NCBI RefSeq assembly: GCF_000255295.1
Contig: NC_017030.1
Coordinates: 3,100,001-3,164,000, forward strand
Length of the DNA: 64,000 nucleotides
Direction: 5' to 3'
From: Corallococcus coralloides DSM 2259
GTDB lineage: Bacteria > Myxococcota > Myxococcia > Myxococcales > Myxococcaceae
Shown in pieces: positions 8,991 to 24,700 of the stretch (its first letter is position 1; each line of letters begins with the position of its first letter). The notes under the pieces were generated by a model. It had not been told where the DNA came from. It worked only from the letters and a program-made list of their open reading frames with translations, and searched no databases. Both the position numbers and the translations under genes were made by a program.

Positions 8991-9605
8991 CTACGAGGCT
9001 GTAGCGCAAACCTCGTTGCCGCCAGTGAAGAAGAATCCGGCTGTATAGCTTGCAGCCACTGTCAGAACGCACAGGTTCACATCGAAGGTGATGTGCTTGC
9101 CCTGGTTTGTGGTCGTGACGTTCTGAAGGGCCAGTGCGTTGAACTCACCCCCGGCAGGACTAACGAAGTAGATGCGGCCGTAGAGTTCCTCGCGCGAAGT
9201 CGGCAGATCGGCGGCTGGCGCATACGCTTTGAGTCGGAACGTTGCTCGCGTTAGCCCCTCCCGCCCGCAGAAGGTAAAGTCGGGCGCAAACCTGATCGCT
9301 GTGGCTTCATAGATTACCGGGCCTGTCGACGTGCTGGCATCCCAGGATCTGCCGTGAATCGTGAAGTTGTCACAGGCGGAGTTCGGTGATGCGGAGCACC
9401 GACCAGTATCGGGATGACAGTAGTCGCCATAGCTGCATCCCGCTGGTTGATAGGCACTCCTATGACAGAGCCCCTCAAGGGGGGCCGCCTGAGCGGTACC
9501 TTCTGCCTGGTTTGATACTTCGTCTGTGGAGAACGCCGGGCCGCAGCTGTAAAGCGTAAGGGTTGCCGTGACAGCCTTGATCAGAACGAAGCGTTTGTCG
9601 GTCAT
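8991..9605 (-). CDS. Small lipoprotein, paralogue of the C-terminal domain at 6082
   Basis: The 204-residue product starts with a short lipoprotein signal (TLTLYSC, Cys21). A small Cys cluster at about 45-75 and one C-terminal domain follow. That domain matches the lipoprotein at 6082-6966 motif by motif: a starting Cys-Asp/Glu-Asn, TGPVIYEA against TGPIIFKV, FCG, LKAYA against ISAYS, LYGRIYFV against LNGFLYVLV, NLCVL against NICVL, and FFFTGGNEVC against YYFTGGNFAC. It lies 18 bases downstream of the Ig-domain lipoprotein on the same strand, so the two are probably co-transcribed. Function is unknown; an exported structural or binding role fits. Confidence 0.85.
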   Translation of the reverse strand: MTDKRFVLIKAVTATLTLYSCGPAFSTDEVSNQAEGTAQAAPLEGLCHRSAYQPAGCSYGDYCHPDTGRCSASPNSACDNFTIHGRSWDASTSTGPVIYEATAIRFAPDFTFCGREGLTRATFRLKAYAPAADLPTSREELYGRIYFVSPAGGEFNALALQNVTTTNQGKHITFDVNLCVLTVAASYTAGFFFTGGNEVCATAS

Positions 9606-9623
9606 TGGATTTTCGGGGTGAAG

Positions 9624-11741
9624 TTAGTTGTTGAGTTGAGAAATGTGGATGCTTACTGCGGTTGCGTCCTCTTCAAGCCATGCGACCAGGGGTTGGCCAT
9701 TCGAACTCATGGCGACGGAGGGCTTGGAGGCTGGCGTGCCTGTGGTCGTTAGTGCATTGAGTGGCTCGGTAATGGGTTGCCAGCCACCAGAAACCCAGCG
9801 GCTGACAAATACGCTTCTCTCTGCGCCAGTGATGCCACTCCACGCCAGGATATGTGGGGTTCCCGTGCTCATGGCCAGCACGGGCTCTACATTGCCGGTG
9901 GATGATGCGCTGAGTGAGTCGGGTGAGGTCCATCTTGTCCCTTCCCACCGCGCCCATTGAATCCGACCATCTGAGGTCGGTTTCGAAGCGGACTCAGACC
10001 ACGCGACCCAAGGGCGGCCATTGCTGTCGACTGCGATGGATGGACTCCAGGATGCGTTTCCAAGAACGCTTCCCCCCATCGGATTTGACTCGTTCTCGGC
10101 GACACCGACGACGACCCGGCCGTCGTAGGTGCTCGTGTCCAGGATGCTATACGAGACGTAGATGCTGCTCGCGGAAGCCACAGTGGAGAACGAGTAGACG
10201 CGTGGCGATTCCGGGGGACGCGGAATGACTGTACGTGTCCACGATTGTCCCCCAGCACTTAACTGGTAGTGGCCAATCTCCGCGATGACTTCGTTGCCAT
10301 TGAGTGCATAGAGGTGAAGGACTCCGTTCAGCTCCGCTGCGAGGGAAGGTGCTGATATTTCGAAGTCGCCAGAGTGTGGAGGAATGGATGGGAGGGATTC
10401 CCAGCTCGTTCCAGTCCATCGGCGTACAAAGAGAGAGACATTCTCTCCGGTTCCAGTCTCTTCATGCCATGCAACGACTGGTCGGTTCGCGGAGTCAATG
10501 AGGAGCGTAGGCTGCGTTGCGTCCGTACCTGCGCCGGCCAAGCCACTCAATCCGCCCCCCAGCATGGACCAGGCAGTCCCTGTCCAACGAGCCACATGGA
10601 TATTCTTGCTCGCTCCGTCTGACTCTGCCCATGTGATCACGGGCTGAGCATTCCGATCCATCTTCAGCACGACGCCTTCGGCAGATGTCCTGCCCTCCAC
10701 CGCGCTGATTGCGCCGCCCAAAGGCAACCACGTCGGCGCGGAGAAGGCCCAGGTTGGGGCGTTCACCAGGCTGTTTCCCGCCAGGTCCGTGAGCGCGCTC
10801 GCAGCGGCAGTGAGGTCGACCTGGACGGTGCTCGGTGCGCTCAGGGCGCTCAGGGGCGTCACGGTCAGCGTCTTACCGTCCGCGGAGAGCGCCACGGACT
10901 TCGCGATGGCATCCCCGGTCCCCGTCTTGAGCCCCACCGTCGCCTCCGTCACCGAGAGCGGATTCATGGGCTCACTGAAGGTGACCTGGATGGACTCGTG
11001 GACCCCCACGGTCGCCGCGTCCCTGGCCGGCAGGAAGGTCGCCACCGTGGGCGCGGTCCGGTCCACGGTGACCGTGCGTGCCGCACTGGTGAAGACCGCT
11101 CCGCCGCGGGTCGCGCGGATGGATAGCTGGTAGGTGCCCTCGGCCTCTGAAGTGGTGTCCCAGGTGAACGAGTAGGGACTCCCCGTGGGCTTCACGAGCA
11201 CCGTGGTGTCCTTCATGATTTCCACCTGCTCCGCTGCGCCTCCTTCCACCGTGAACTGCAGGAGCAGGGGGCCCCGCGTGTACGCCCTTCCGGGCGTGGG
11301 CACGACCCAGTTCACCACCAGGTCGCCGGGCTTCCCCACCGTCACCGCTACCGTGGCCTGCTTCGTGACCGAGCCGCTCTTGCCCTGGAGCGTCAGCGTG
11401 TAGGCCCCGGGCACCGTGCCCGCTCCCACGCGGATGCTCAGGGTCGCTCGCGTTTCTCCCTTGGGCAGGGTGAAGGACTGGAGCTCAATGCCCGCGGGCG
11501 GGGACACGAGGCTCCAGGTGACCGCGCCTCCCGCGGTGTCGACCCATGCGAGCCGGACGTCGCAGTCCAGGGTTCCCCCTGGGAGGACCTGCTCCTGGGC
11601 AGGCGTCGCCGTGAAGGTGAAGTCCGCGTCGGGGTCCGTTTGCGGGTCTTCCTTGGGCGGGTCATCCAGCGGAGGAACGTCGATGCATGCGGGGCTCAGG
11701 CCGATGCAGCTGAGCAGCAACAGGTGTTTCAGGTTGGGCAT
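9624..11741 (-). CDS. Large Ig-like/propeller-like surface lipoprotein
   Basis: The 705-residue product has a signal peptide ending LSPAC (Cys19) and an acidic, Pro-rich linker. Bacterial Ig-type beta-sandwich segments follow at about 45-345. One contains the SbsA-type signature beginning TFSEPMNP and ending near DLAGNSLV. The C-terminal half (about 350-705) consists of roughly six repeats of about 60 residues with the pattern PVVAW.E....I.V.RW.GT.W, typical of beta-propeller blades. It is probably an outer-membrane-anchored adhesin or polymer-binding protein. It is the first gene of a minus-strand pair with 8991-9605. No protease or hydrolase motif is seen. Confidence 0.85.
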   Translation of the reverse strand: MPNLKHLLLLSCIGLSPACIDVPPLDDPPKEDPQTDPDADFTFTATPAQEQVLPGGTLDCDVRLAWVDTAGGAVTWSLVSPPAGIELQSFTLPKGETRATLSIRVGAGTVPGAYTLTLQGKSGSVTKQATVAVTVGKPGDLVVNWVVPTPGRAYTRGPLLLQFTVEGGAAEQVEIMKDTTVLVKPTGSPYSFTWDTTSEAEGTYQLSIRATRGGAVFTSAARTVTVDRTAPTVATFLPARDAATVGVHESIQVTFSEPMNPLSVTEATVGLKTGTGDAIAKSVALSADGKTLTVTPLSALSAPSTVQVDLTAAASALTDLAGNSLVNAPTWAFSAPTWLPLGGAISAVEGRTSAEGVVLKMDRNAQPVITWAESDGASKNIHVARWTGTAWSMLGGGLSGLAGAGTDATQPTLLIDSANRPVVAWHEETGTGENVSLFVRRWTGTSWESLPSIPPHSGDFEISAPSLAAELNGVLHLYALNGNEVIAEIGHYQLSAGGQSWTRTVIPRPPESPRVYSFSTVASASSIYVSYSILDTSTYDGRVVVGVAENESNPMGGSVLGNASWSPSIAVDSNGRPWVAWSESASKPTSDGRIQWARWEGTRWTSPDSLSASSTGNVEPVLAMSTGTPHILAWSGITGAERSVFVSRWVSGGWQPITEPLNALTTTGTPASKPSVAMSSNGQPLVAWLEEDATAVSIHISQLNN

Positions 11742-11839
11742 GGGGGCGTGTTCAGCAAGGTCGGGGCCGGTCGGTCCCGAGGGAGAACACTGCCATGCCC
11801 GTCCGCGGAACAGGACAGGCGTCCGGCGCTGGAAACACG

Positions 11840-11883
11840 CCTGCCCGCCGCCCCCGGGTTTCGGGTGGGGACGCGCGGGCAGG
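11840..11883 (-). terminator. Hairpin downstream of ffh
   Basis: A 9-bp stem (CCTGCCCGC / GCGGGCAGG) encloses a GC-rich loop with its own inverted repeat. It lies 25 bases beyond the ffh stop in the direction of transcription, followed on the minus strand by GTGTTTCC. Confidence 0.5.
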
Positions 11884-11907
11884 GGAGGGACTTCAGAAGG
11901 CCGCGGA

Positions 11908-13554
11908 CTACTTCTTCTTGCGGTTCTTCTTCTTGTTCTCCTTCTCCTTCTTGCGCCGCTCCTTGATGGCGTCGCGGTCGTCCGGCTTGCTCACGGACGG
12001 GGGCGCGTAGCCCATCAGACGGGCCTTGGCCATCGCGGCCTGACCCATGGGCGGCGTGTAGCCCGGGGCGATCTGCGGCAGCTGCATGGGCATGCCGCCC
12101 ATGCCTCCGCCCATCGCGGACATGGCCTTCTCCAGCGCCTTCGGGTCCTTCCCGAACATGCTGCCCAGGTCCATGTTCTTCATCTGGCCCAGCTGCCCCA
12201 ACTGCTTGAAGCCGGGGATGCGGCCCAGCAGGCCCGGGTTCTGGCCGATGGTGCCCATCACCTGCTGCATCATCCCGAACTTCTGCAGGAGCTCGCGCAC
12301 CTCCTCCGGCTTGCGGCCACTGCCCTTGGAGATGCGGTTGATGCGGCTGGCGTTGATGATGTCCGGACGCAGGCGCTCCTTCTGCGTCATCGAGTCGTAC
12401 ATCGCCTCGATCTTCGTGAGCTCCTTCTCGTCCGGGTTCAGGTGCTCGGTGAGGTCGCCGAAGAGAGGGAACTTCTCCAGCAGGTCCTTCAGCGGGCCCA
12501 TCTTGCGGACCATGCGGATCTGCTCGACGAAGTCCTTCATCGAGAACTGGCCGGAGAGCAGCTTGCGCGCGTCGTCCTCGGCCTTCTTCTCGTCGACGAC
12601 CTTCTCGAAGTCCTTCATCAGGCCGACGATGTCGCCGAAGCCCAGGATGCGGCCCGCGAGGCCCTCCGGACGGAACTCCTCCAGCTTGTCCATCGACTCG
12701 CCCATGCCGAGGAACTTGATGGGCTTGCCCGTTACTTCCTTGATGGACAGCGCCGCGCCGCCGCGCGCGTCACCGTCCAGCTTCGTCAGGATGAAGCCGT
12801 CCAGCGTCAGGCGCCGGTCGAACTCGGCCGCCGTGCGCACCGAGTCCTGGCCGATCATCGCGTCGCACACCAGCAGGATGGTGTCCGGCTGCACGTTGGA
12901 CTTGATGGACTCCAGCTCCGTCATCAGCGTCTCGTCGATGGCGAGCCGGCCCGCCGTGTCGATGAGCACCACGTCGCACTTCTGCTCGCGCGCGGCCGCG
13001 TAGCCCCGCTTCGCCAGCTCGGGCGGCTGCACGCCGGGCTCGTGGTAGACAGGGACCTTCAGGCGCTCGCCCAGGACCTTGAGCTGATCCACGGCGGCCG
13101 GGCGGTAGATGTCCGCCGCGACCAGGAGGGGCTTGCGCCCTTCCGCGAGGAGCCGGCTGGCGAGCTTGCCCGTGGTCGTCGTCTTACCGGAGCCCTGGAG
13201 GCCCACCATCATGATGCCGGACAGCTGGCCCTTGGGCTTCAGGTGGAGGCTCGTGTCCACCGGGCCCATCAGGGCCTCCAGCTCGTCGTGGCAGATCTTG
13301 ATGAAGTGGTCCATCGCGCTGACCTTGCGCTTCTGGCCCCCCGCATCCGTGACGGACGTCTGCACCACCTCGCCCACGGCCTTCTCGCGGACGCGGGCGA
13401 CGAACTTCTTCACCACGTCGAAGGCGACGTCGGCCTCCAGCAGGGAGACGCGGATGTCTCGCAGCGACTCGTCCACCAGCTCGGGGGTGAGTTCGCTCTT
13501 GCCGGCGAGGCGGTTCTTGGCGGCCCGGAAGCCCTTGGTGACGGTCTCAAGCAT
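11908..13554 (-). CDS. ffh: Signal recognition particle protein Ffh (SRP54)
   Basis: The 548-residue GTPase binds signal sequences and 4.5S RNA and delivers ribosomes to FtsY at the membrane. The N-domain helices come first (MLETVTKGF onward). The G domain has a P-loop GLQGSGKTTT near residue 107, DTAGR near 190 and TKLDGDARGG near 248. The M domain is Met-rich from about 330 and has the RNA-binding SGSGRKPEEV helix. The C terminus extends about 90 residues beyond the usual M domain as a Gly/Met/Pro-rich tail ending in Lys/Arg. The ATG is preceded only by a run of C, with no ribosome site, and by TATAAA nine bases upstream. This is consistent with a leaderless message. Confidence 0.97.
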   Translation of the reverse strand: MLETVTKGFRAAKNRLAGKSELTPELVDESLRDIRVSLLEADVAFDVVKKFVARVREKAVGEVVQTSVTDAGGQKRKVSAMDHFIKICHDELEALMGPVDTSLHLKPKGQLSGIMMVGLQGSGKTTTTGKLASRLLAEGRKPLLVAADIYRPAAVDQLKVLGERLKVPVYHEPGVQPPELAKRGYAAAREQKCDVVLIDTAGRLAIDETLMTELESIKSNVQPDTILLVCDAMIGQDSVRTAAEFDRRLTLDGFILTKLDGDARGGAALSIKEVTGKPIKFLGMGESMDKLEEFRPEGLAGRILGFGDIVGLMKDFEKVVDEKKAEDDARKLLSGQFSMKDFVEQIRMVRKMGPLKDLLEKFPLFGDLTEHLNPDEKELTKIEAMYDSMTQKERLRPDIINASRINRISKGSGRKPEEVRELLQKFGMMQQVMGTIGQNPGLLGRIPGFKQLGQLGQMKNMDLGSMFGKDPKALEKAMSAMGGGMGGMPMQLPQIAPGYTPPMGQAAMAKARLMGYAPPSVSKPDDRDAIKERRKKEKENKKKNRKKK

Positions 13555-13563
13555 GGGGGGCGC

Positions 13564-13569
13564 TTTATA
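13564..13569 (-). promoter_or_regulatory. Candidate -10 element of ffh (leaderless transcript)
   Basis: TATAAA on the minus strand ends 9 bases before the ffh ATG, so transcription would start about 3 bases from the start codon. A matching -35 is not clear. The absence of a Shine-Dalgarno sequence fits. Confidence 0.35.
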
Positions 13570-13707
13570 ACAGCGTCCCGCCGGATGCGACGGTCACGGA
13601 AGCCCCGGTCGTCCAGCAGTGGAGGAATCGAGGGGCTTTCCCCACCACCCGGGATGCCTCCGCCCCGGGAGCCCCACCCCGGAAGGCCCTTCTGGCCCCG
13701 TCCGGGC

Positions 13708-15831
<2,124 letters not shown>

Positions 15832-16303
15832 CTTACCCCTCGGAGGCCTCGTGGGAGGTGCGACTCTGAGTCGGTTCGAGCACGGCTGGCGGGTGGCCGT
15901 ACCTGGCGGCCCAAGGACGCAAGTTCCGCAACAGCTCGTTGGACCCTGTCGTGACGTGAGCCGAGCGCATGCTCCTTGTGAGCCTCCTCTATCGCTCCTG
16001 CCCGCGCGAAGGCATCAACGACATACGAGTGACTGCGCGAGCAGCAAGGACCTTCCTCCTGGTCGTAGGAATCGTGCGCAGCCTCGACGTGTGGGAGGCC
16101 CTCGTCCCACCGTCCCGTGCAGACAGCGGCCTGAGCACTCCGTGCGGTGTTTCGGCGAGCCATGAAAACGCCCGGCGAAAGGGGGGCAGCACGCTGCCTG
16201 GCGCCGAGCCGCGCAAGGTGTGGGGCCTTCCGCTCCGGTCAGTGTGACTGGAACCACTTTGCCGGGGAGACCGCATGCCGCCCGGGACCCAGCGACCACA
16301 CCC
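15832..16303. other. Gap of 472 bases without a convincing gene
   Basis: Short open frames exist on both strands, but none has a ribosome site, a recognisable motif or a composition like its neighbours. The stretch holds the 3' end of the PKS operon and the promoter of pabAB, although I cannot point to a clear terminator or promoter. Confidence 0.5.
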
Positions 16304-20874
<4,571 letters not shown>

Positions 20875-20878
<4 letters not shown>

Positions 20879-21705
20879 GTCTCGCCTCGCGTGGAGGTTG
20901 CTTGAAGGAAGGGATTGCTCACGCCGGGCACGGCGTCTCCAGCCGATGCCGCCGCATGCGCGAACAAGGCCTCCACCGTGTGCTTCACGTTGCGCGGATC
21001 CCGGATGAAGAAGTGGTGGCCAGGCAGCATTCGCACCTGGAAGGGGCCCCGGGTGAAGGCCTGCCAGGATCTGAGATGGCCAATCGCGACCGTTGGATCG
21101 TCGATTCCACCCAGCGCCAGCAAGGGCACCGCGAGCCGCAGCGAGGTTCTGGGGGGAACGGGCCAATGACAGCCCTGGGCGATGCAGAAGTCGGCCCGGG
21201 TCCGTTGCACGAGGGCGTCGGCCAGATGGGACTCGGCCAGGAGTTCAGCGGGTATCTCGCCAAAGACACGCAGCGCGCTCAGCACACCCGCGTCATCCAG
21301 GGTGCGGAGATCCTGCTCATAGGGTGGGACATGGGGCGCACGCCGCGCAGAGACGGCGAGCGCGGCGAGCGCGAAGGCACGACGCGCGACCGCCTCTCGG
21401 GCGACGTGGTGGGCGAGCGCGGCACCCATGCTGTGGCCGTAGAGCATCACCGGGCGCCCATGTGCGGCTTGAGCGATGGCCGTCACCAGGGGCTCCGTCA
21501 CCGCGGCGAGCTCCTCGACGAGCGCCTCACCCAGCCGGCCCTCACGGCCAGGCAGTTGCACCGTCAGGGTCTCGGCCCGCTCACCGACGTGAGCGGGCCA
21601 GTCACGAAACGCGGACGCCGCGCCGCCCGCGTAGTGAAACAGCACCAGCAGCCTGGGGCCCCGTGTTGGCGCGCGGTGATGGTTCAGGAGCCACTTCCCA
21701 GGCAT
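20875..21705 (-). CDS. Type II (editing) thioesterase
   Basis: The 276-residue alpha/beta-hydrolase belongs to the family that removes wrongly primed or stalled acyl groups from carrier proteins in PKS/NRPS lines. The nucleophile is in GHSMGA (near residue 93), with an Asp in GGIDDPTV and a His in LPGHHFFI. The N terminus carries the usual LFHYAGG oxyanion segment. Length and motifs are typical. It is translationally coupled to the PKS gene downstream (ATGA overlap) and starts 4 bases after the ligase-KR gene ends. The operon has a second enzyme of this family at 25976-26755, which is unusual for a short pathway. Confidence 0.93.
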
Positions 21706-21709
21706 GGTC

Positions 21710-24700
21710 TTAGCTCTCGGTCGAGGTGAGCCGGCTCGCCAGGTACGCCGTCAGCTTGGCCACCGTGGGATACTGGAAGAGGTCCACCACGGTCGGCTCG
21801 ACGCCAAAGGCCTCGCGGATACGCCCCTGCATGTTGGGCAGCAGCAGGGAGTGCGCCCCCAGGTCGAACACGTTGGCGTCGTGTGTCAGCTCGTCCGTGT
21901 CCATCTTGAGCACGTCGCACCAGAGCGTCGCCAGCTGTTCGGCCATGGCGGCCGGGTCCGTGGCGGGTGCCACCGAAGCCGGGGTCTGCTGTCCAGCCAT
22001 GGCGGAGAGCCGGCTCGCCAGGTACGCCGTCAGCTTGGCCACCGTGGGATACTGGAAGAGGTCCACCACGGTCGGCTCGACGCCAAAGGACTCCCGGATG
22101 CGCCCTTGCATGTTGGGCAGCAGCAGGGAGTGCGCCCCCAGGTCGAACACGTTGGCGTCGTGCGCCAGCTCCTCCGTGTCCAGCTTGAGCACGTCGCACC
22201 AGAGCGCCGTCAGCTGTTCGGCGATGGCGGCAGGGTCCGTGGCGGTACGCGCGGCGAGCGCTTCCACTCCGGCCGCCTTGGCTGGGGCGGCGGTGCTGGA
22301 GCGCGGCCTCACGGTAAGCTCGATGCCGAACGCATCACCCAGGGCGTGGATCGCGCGCGGCTCCGCGCTGGTGCGTGCGGTCAGACACGTGAGGGGCTCG
22401 GGGGACATGTCGAGTTCCACCCGCATGCGCGGCCGGGTGGCATCGAGTCCGATGAACAGGGTGTCCTGGGCCTGGCTCAGGGCGCTGTCCAGCAACTGCA
22501 GCGCGGCGTCGGGCGAGAACACCACGAAGCCTCGCTCGCGGGTAAGCTCCTTGTTCGCGTAGCCGCGGCTGAGGCCCGTCTCGTCCCACATCGACCAGGC
22601 GAGCGTACACACCCGGGTTCGCTTGCCATTCCAGGAGCCCGCGAGCGCTTCCTGGAAGCGGTTGGCCGCCGCGTAGGTGGCGAGCCCCGGTCCGCCGAAG
22701 TAGCCATTGACCGACGAGAACAGGGCCACCCAGGGGATGCCCAGGGCCTCCGCCGCCTCGACGACCTCGCGACTGCCGCTGACCTTGGCGATCATGCCGC
22801 CGAGGGCCTTGCCCAACTCGAGCTGCTCCAGGGGCTGTTCGAAGAAGCCGCCAGCGAGGTGGAAGACGCCATCGGGGGTTCCCCCCAAGGATTCACTGGC
22901 GCGCGCGAGCGCCCCCCTCAGCCCGTCGCCGTCGGAGACATCGCCCGCGCCGTAGGTGACCGCGCCGAGCTGGCGCAGTCCGGTCAACGCCGCCGCACTG
23001 GCCGGATCCAGCGCGCGCTCGGCACGGCGCCCGAGGATGGCGACGCGAGCCCCGAACGCGGTCACGAGGTAGCGCACCAGCGCGCGGCCAATGCCACCCA
23101 GTCCGCCGATGACGACATAACGCTTGCCCTGGCGCAGGGTGCCGCCCTGTTCCTGCAGGCGGACCGGCTCCAACCGGCTGACCCGCCGGAGCCCACGGCG
23201 GTAGGCGCACTCGACCTCGCCGCTCGGGTCGGTGAGCTCGCCGAGGACCACCTCGGCGAACGCCTCGAGCGAGTCGATGTCCACGGCGCGCACGGCGGCC
23301 CGCGTCTCCTCGCGCACGACCCGCAGGAGCGCGCCGATCATCGCCGCCTTGGGGTCGCCGAGGAGCTCGCCCGTGCCGACACGCGCGGCCCCGTGGGTCA
23401 CGGCCAGCAGTCGCGGATGATTCTTGCCGAAGCGCCGGGCCAGCGGCGGCAGCAAGGCGAGGAGGGCCTCGGTGGCGTCGAAAGACGCCTCGGTTCCGGA
23501 CCTGCCCGCCAGGGGCCAGGCATAGATGAGCGGCGCGCCGGCCGCCGTATCGGCGAGGTGCTCGACCAGCCGCGCGGCATCCCCGGCATCGCCCGGAAGC
23601 ACGGTGAGCCGATCCCCGCCGTTGAGCGCGAAGCCCGTCCCTGGCTCGACCACGAGGACCCGACGCTGTCCCGTGGCCAGCGCCGCCGTCAGCCGCTTGC
23701 CCGGCTCACCCGCGGGCGCGAACACCACCACGGTGTCGGGGAGGGCTTGCACGGGAGTGAGTCCGTGCGGCACCCAGTTCCGGCGGTACACGCTGCCGTT
23801 GAGTACCTCCTCCCGGGGGGGGGCGAACAGGTTGTTGGCCGCCGCCGTGTTCTTGCGACCCCGCTGCCAGGCGGGCACCAGGAGGCCCTTCTCAAGCCGG
23901 GACTTGAGCACGTCCTTCTGGATCTTCCCGATGGAGGTCCGCGGCATCTCCTCGGGCGAAACCTCCACGATCACCGAGGGCGAGATGCCAAAGGTGCGGG
24001 CGAGCTGGATGCGCAGGTCCGACAGCAGCGCCTCGCGCGCCTCGCCGGTCTTCTCGGTATGGAGGAACAGGGCGAGCTGGTCGGTGATATCGCCCGCCTC
24101 GCGCACGGCGATGGCCGCAGTGTGGGCGGGCACGACGTCAGGGTTCGTCTCCACCATGCGCTCGATTTCGGTGGGGGCGATGTTGAGCCCGTTGACGATG
24201 AGGACGTCCTTGCGCCGGCCCACGATGTGCAGACCCTGGTCGATGATGACGCCCAGGTCGCCGGTGTCGAACCAGCCATCACCGGGGAAGGACTCCCGAT
24301 TGGCCTCGGGGTTGTTCAGGTAGCCCTCGAAGATGCTGACCCCGCGGATCTGCAGCCGTCCGCGCGCCCCTTCGTTCATCACGTGTCCATCGTCATCGGC
24401 GATGCGGACGGTGATGCCATGGATGGGCCGGCCGACCGATACGGACGCGGTTCGGGTCGAGATGCTCCGGAAGTCGTGCTCGAAGGTCACCCCCGAGCAC
24501 GTCTCGGACATGCCCCAGGCGGGGCGCATGGCATCTGCTCTCAGGCCGTGGGGAGCCAGCAGCTCCATGAACTCCCGCGCCTGCTCGGCGACAATCGCCT
24601 CGCCGCCATTGAGGATGAACCAGAGCGCGGACAAGTCCCAGCGCTTCGTGCGGACCTCCTTGGCGCGCGTGTTGAGCAGGCTGTAGCCGAAGTTCGGCGC

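Noticed and set aside
15832-16163. A minus-strand frame upstream of pabAB as a separate gene
   Set aside because: No ribosome site, no recognisable motif, and it only continues as an out-of-frame overlap of pabAB.
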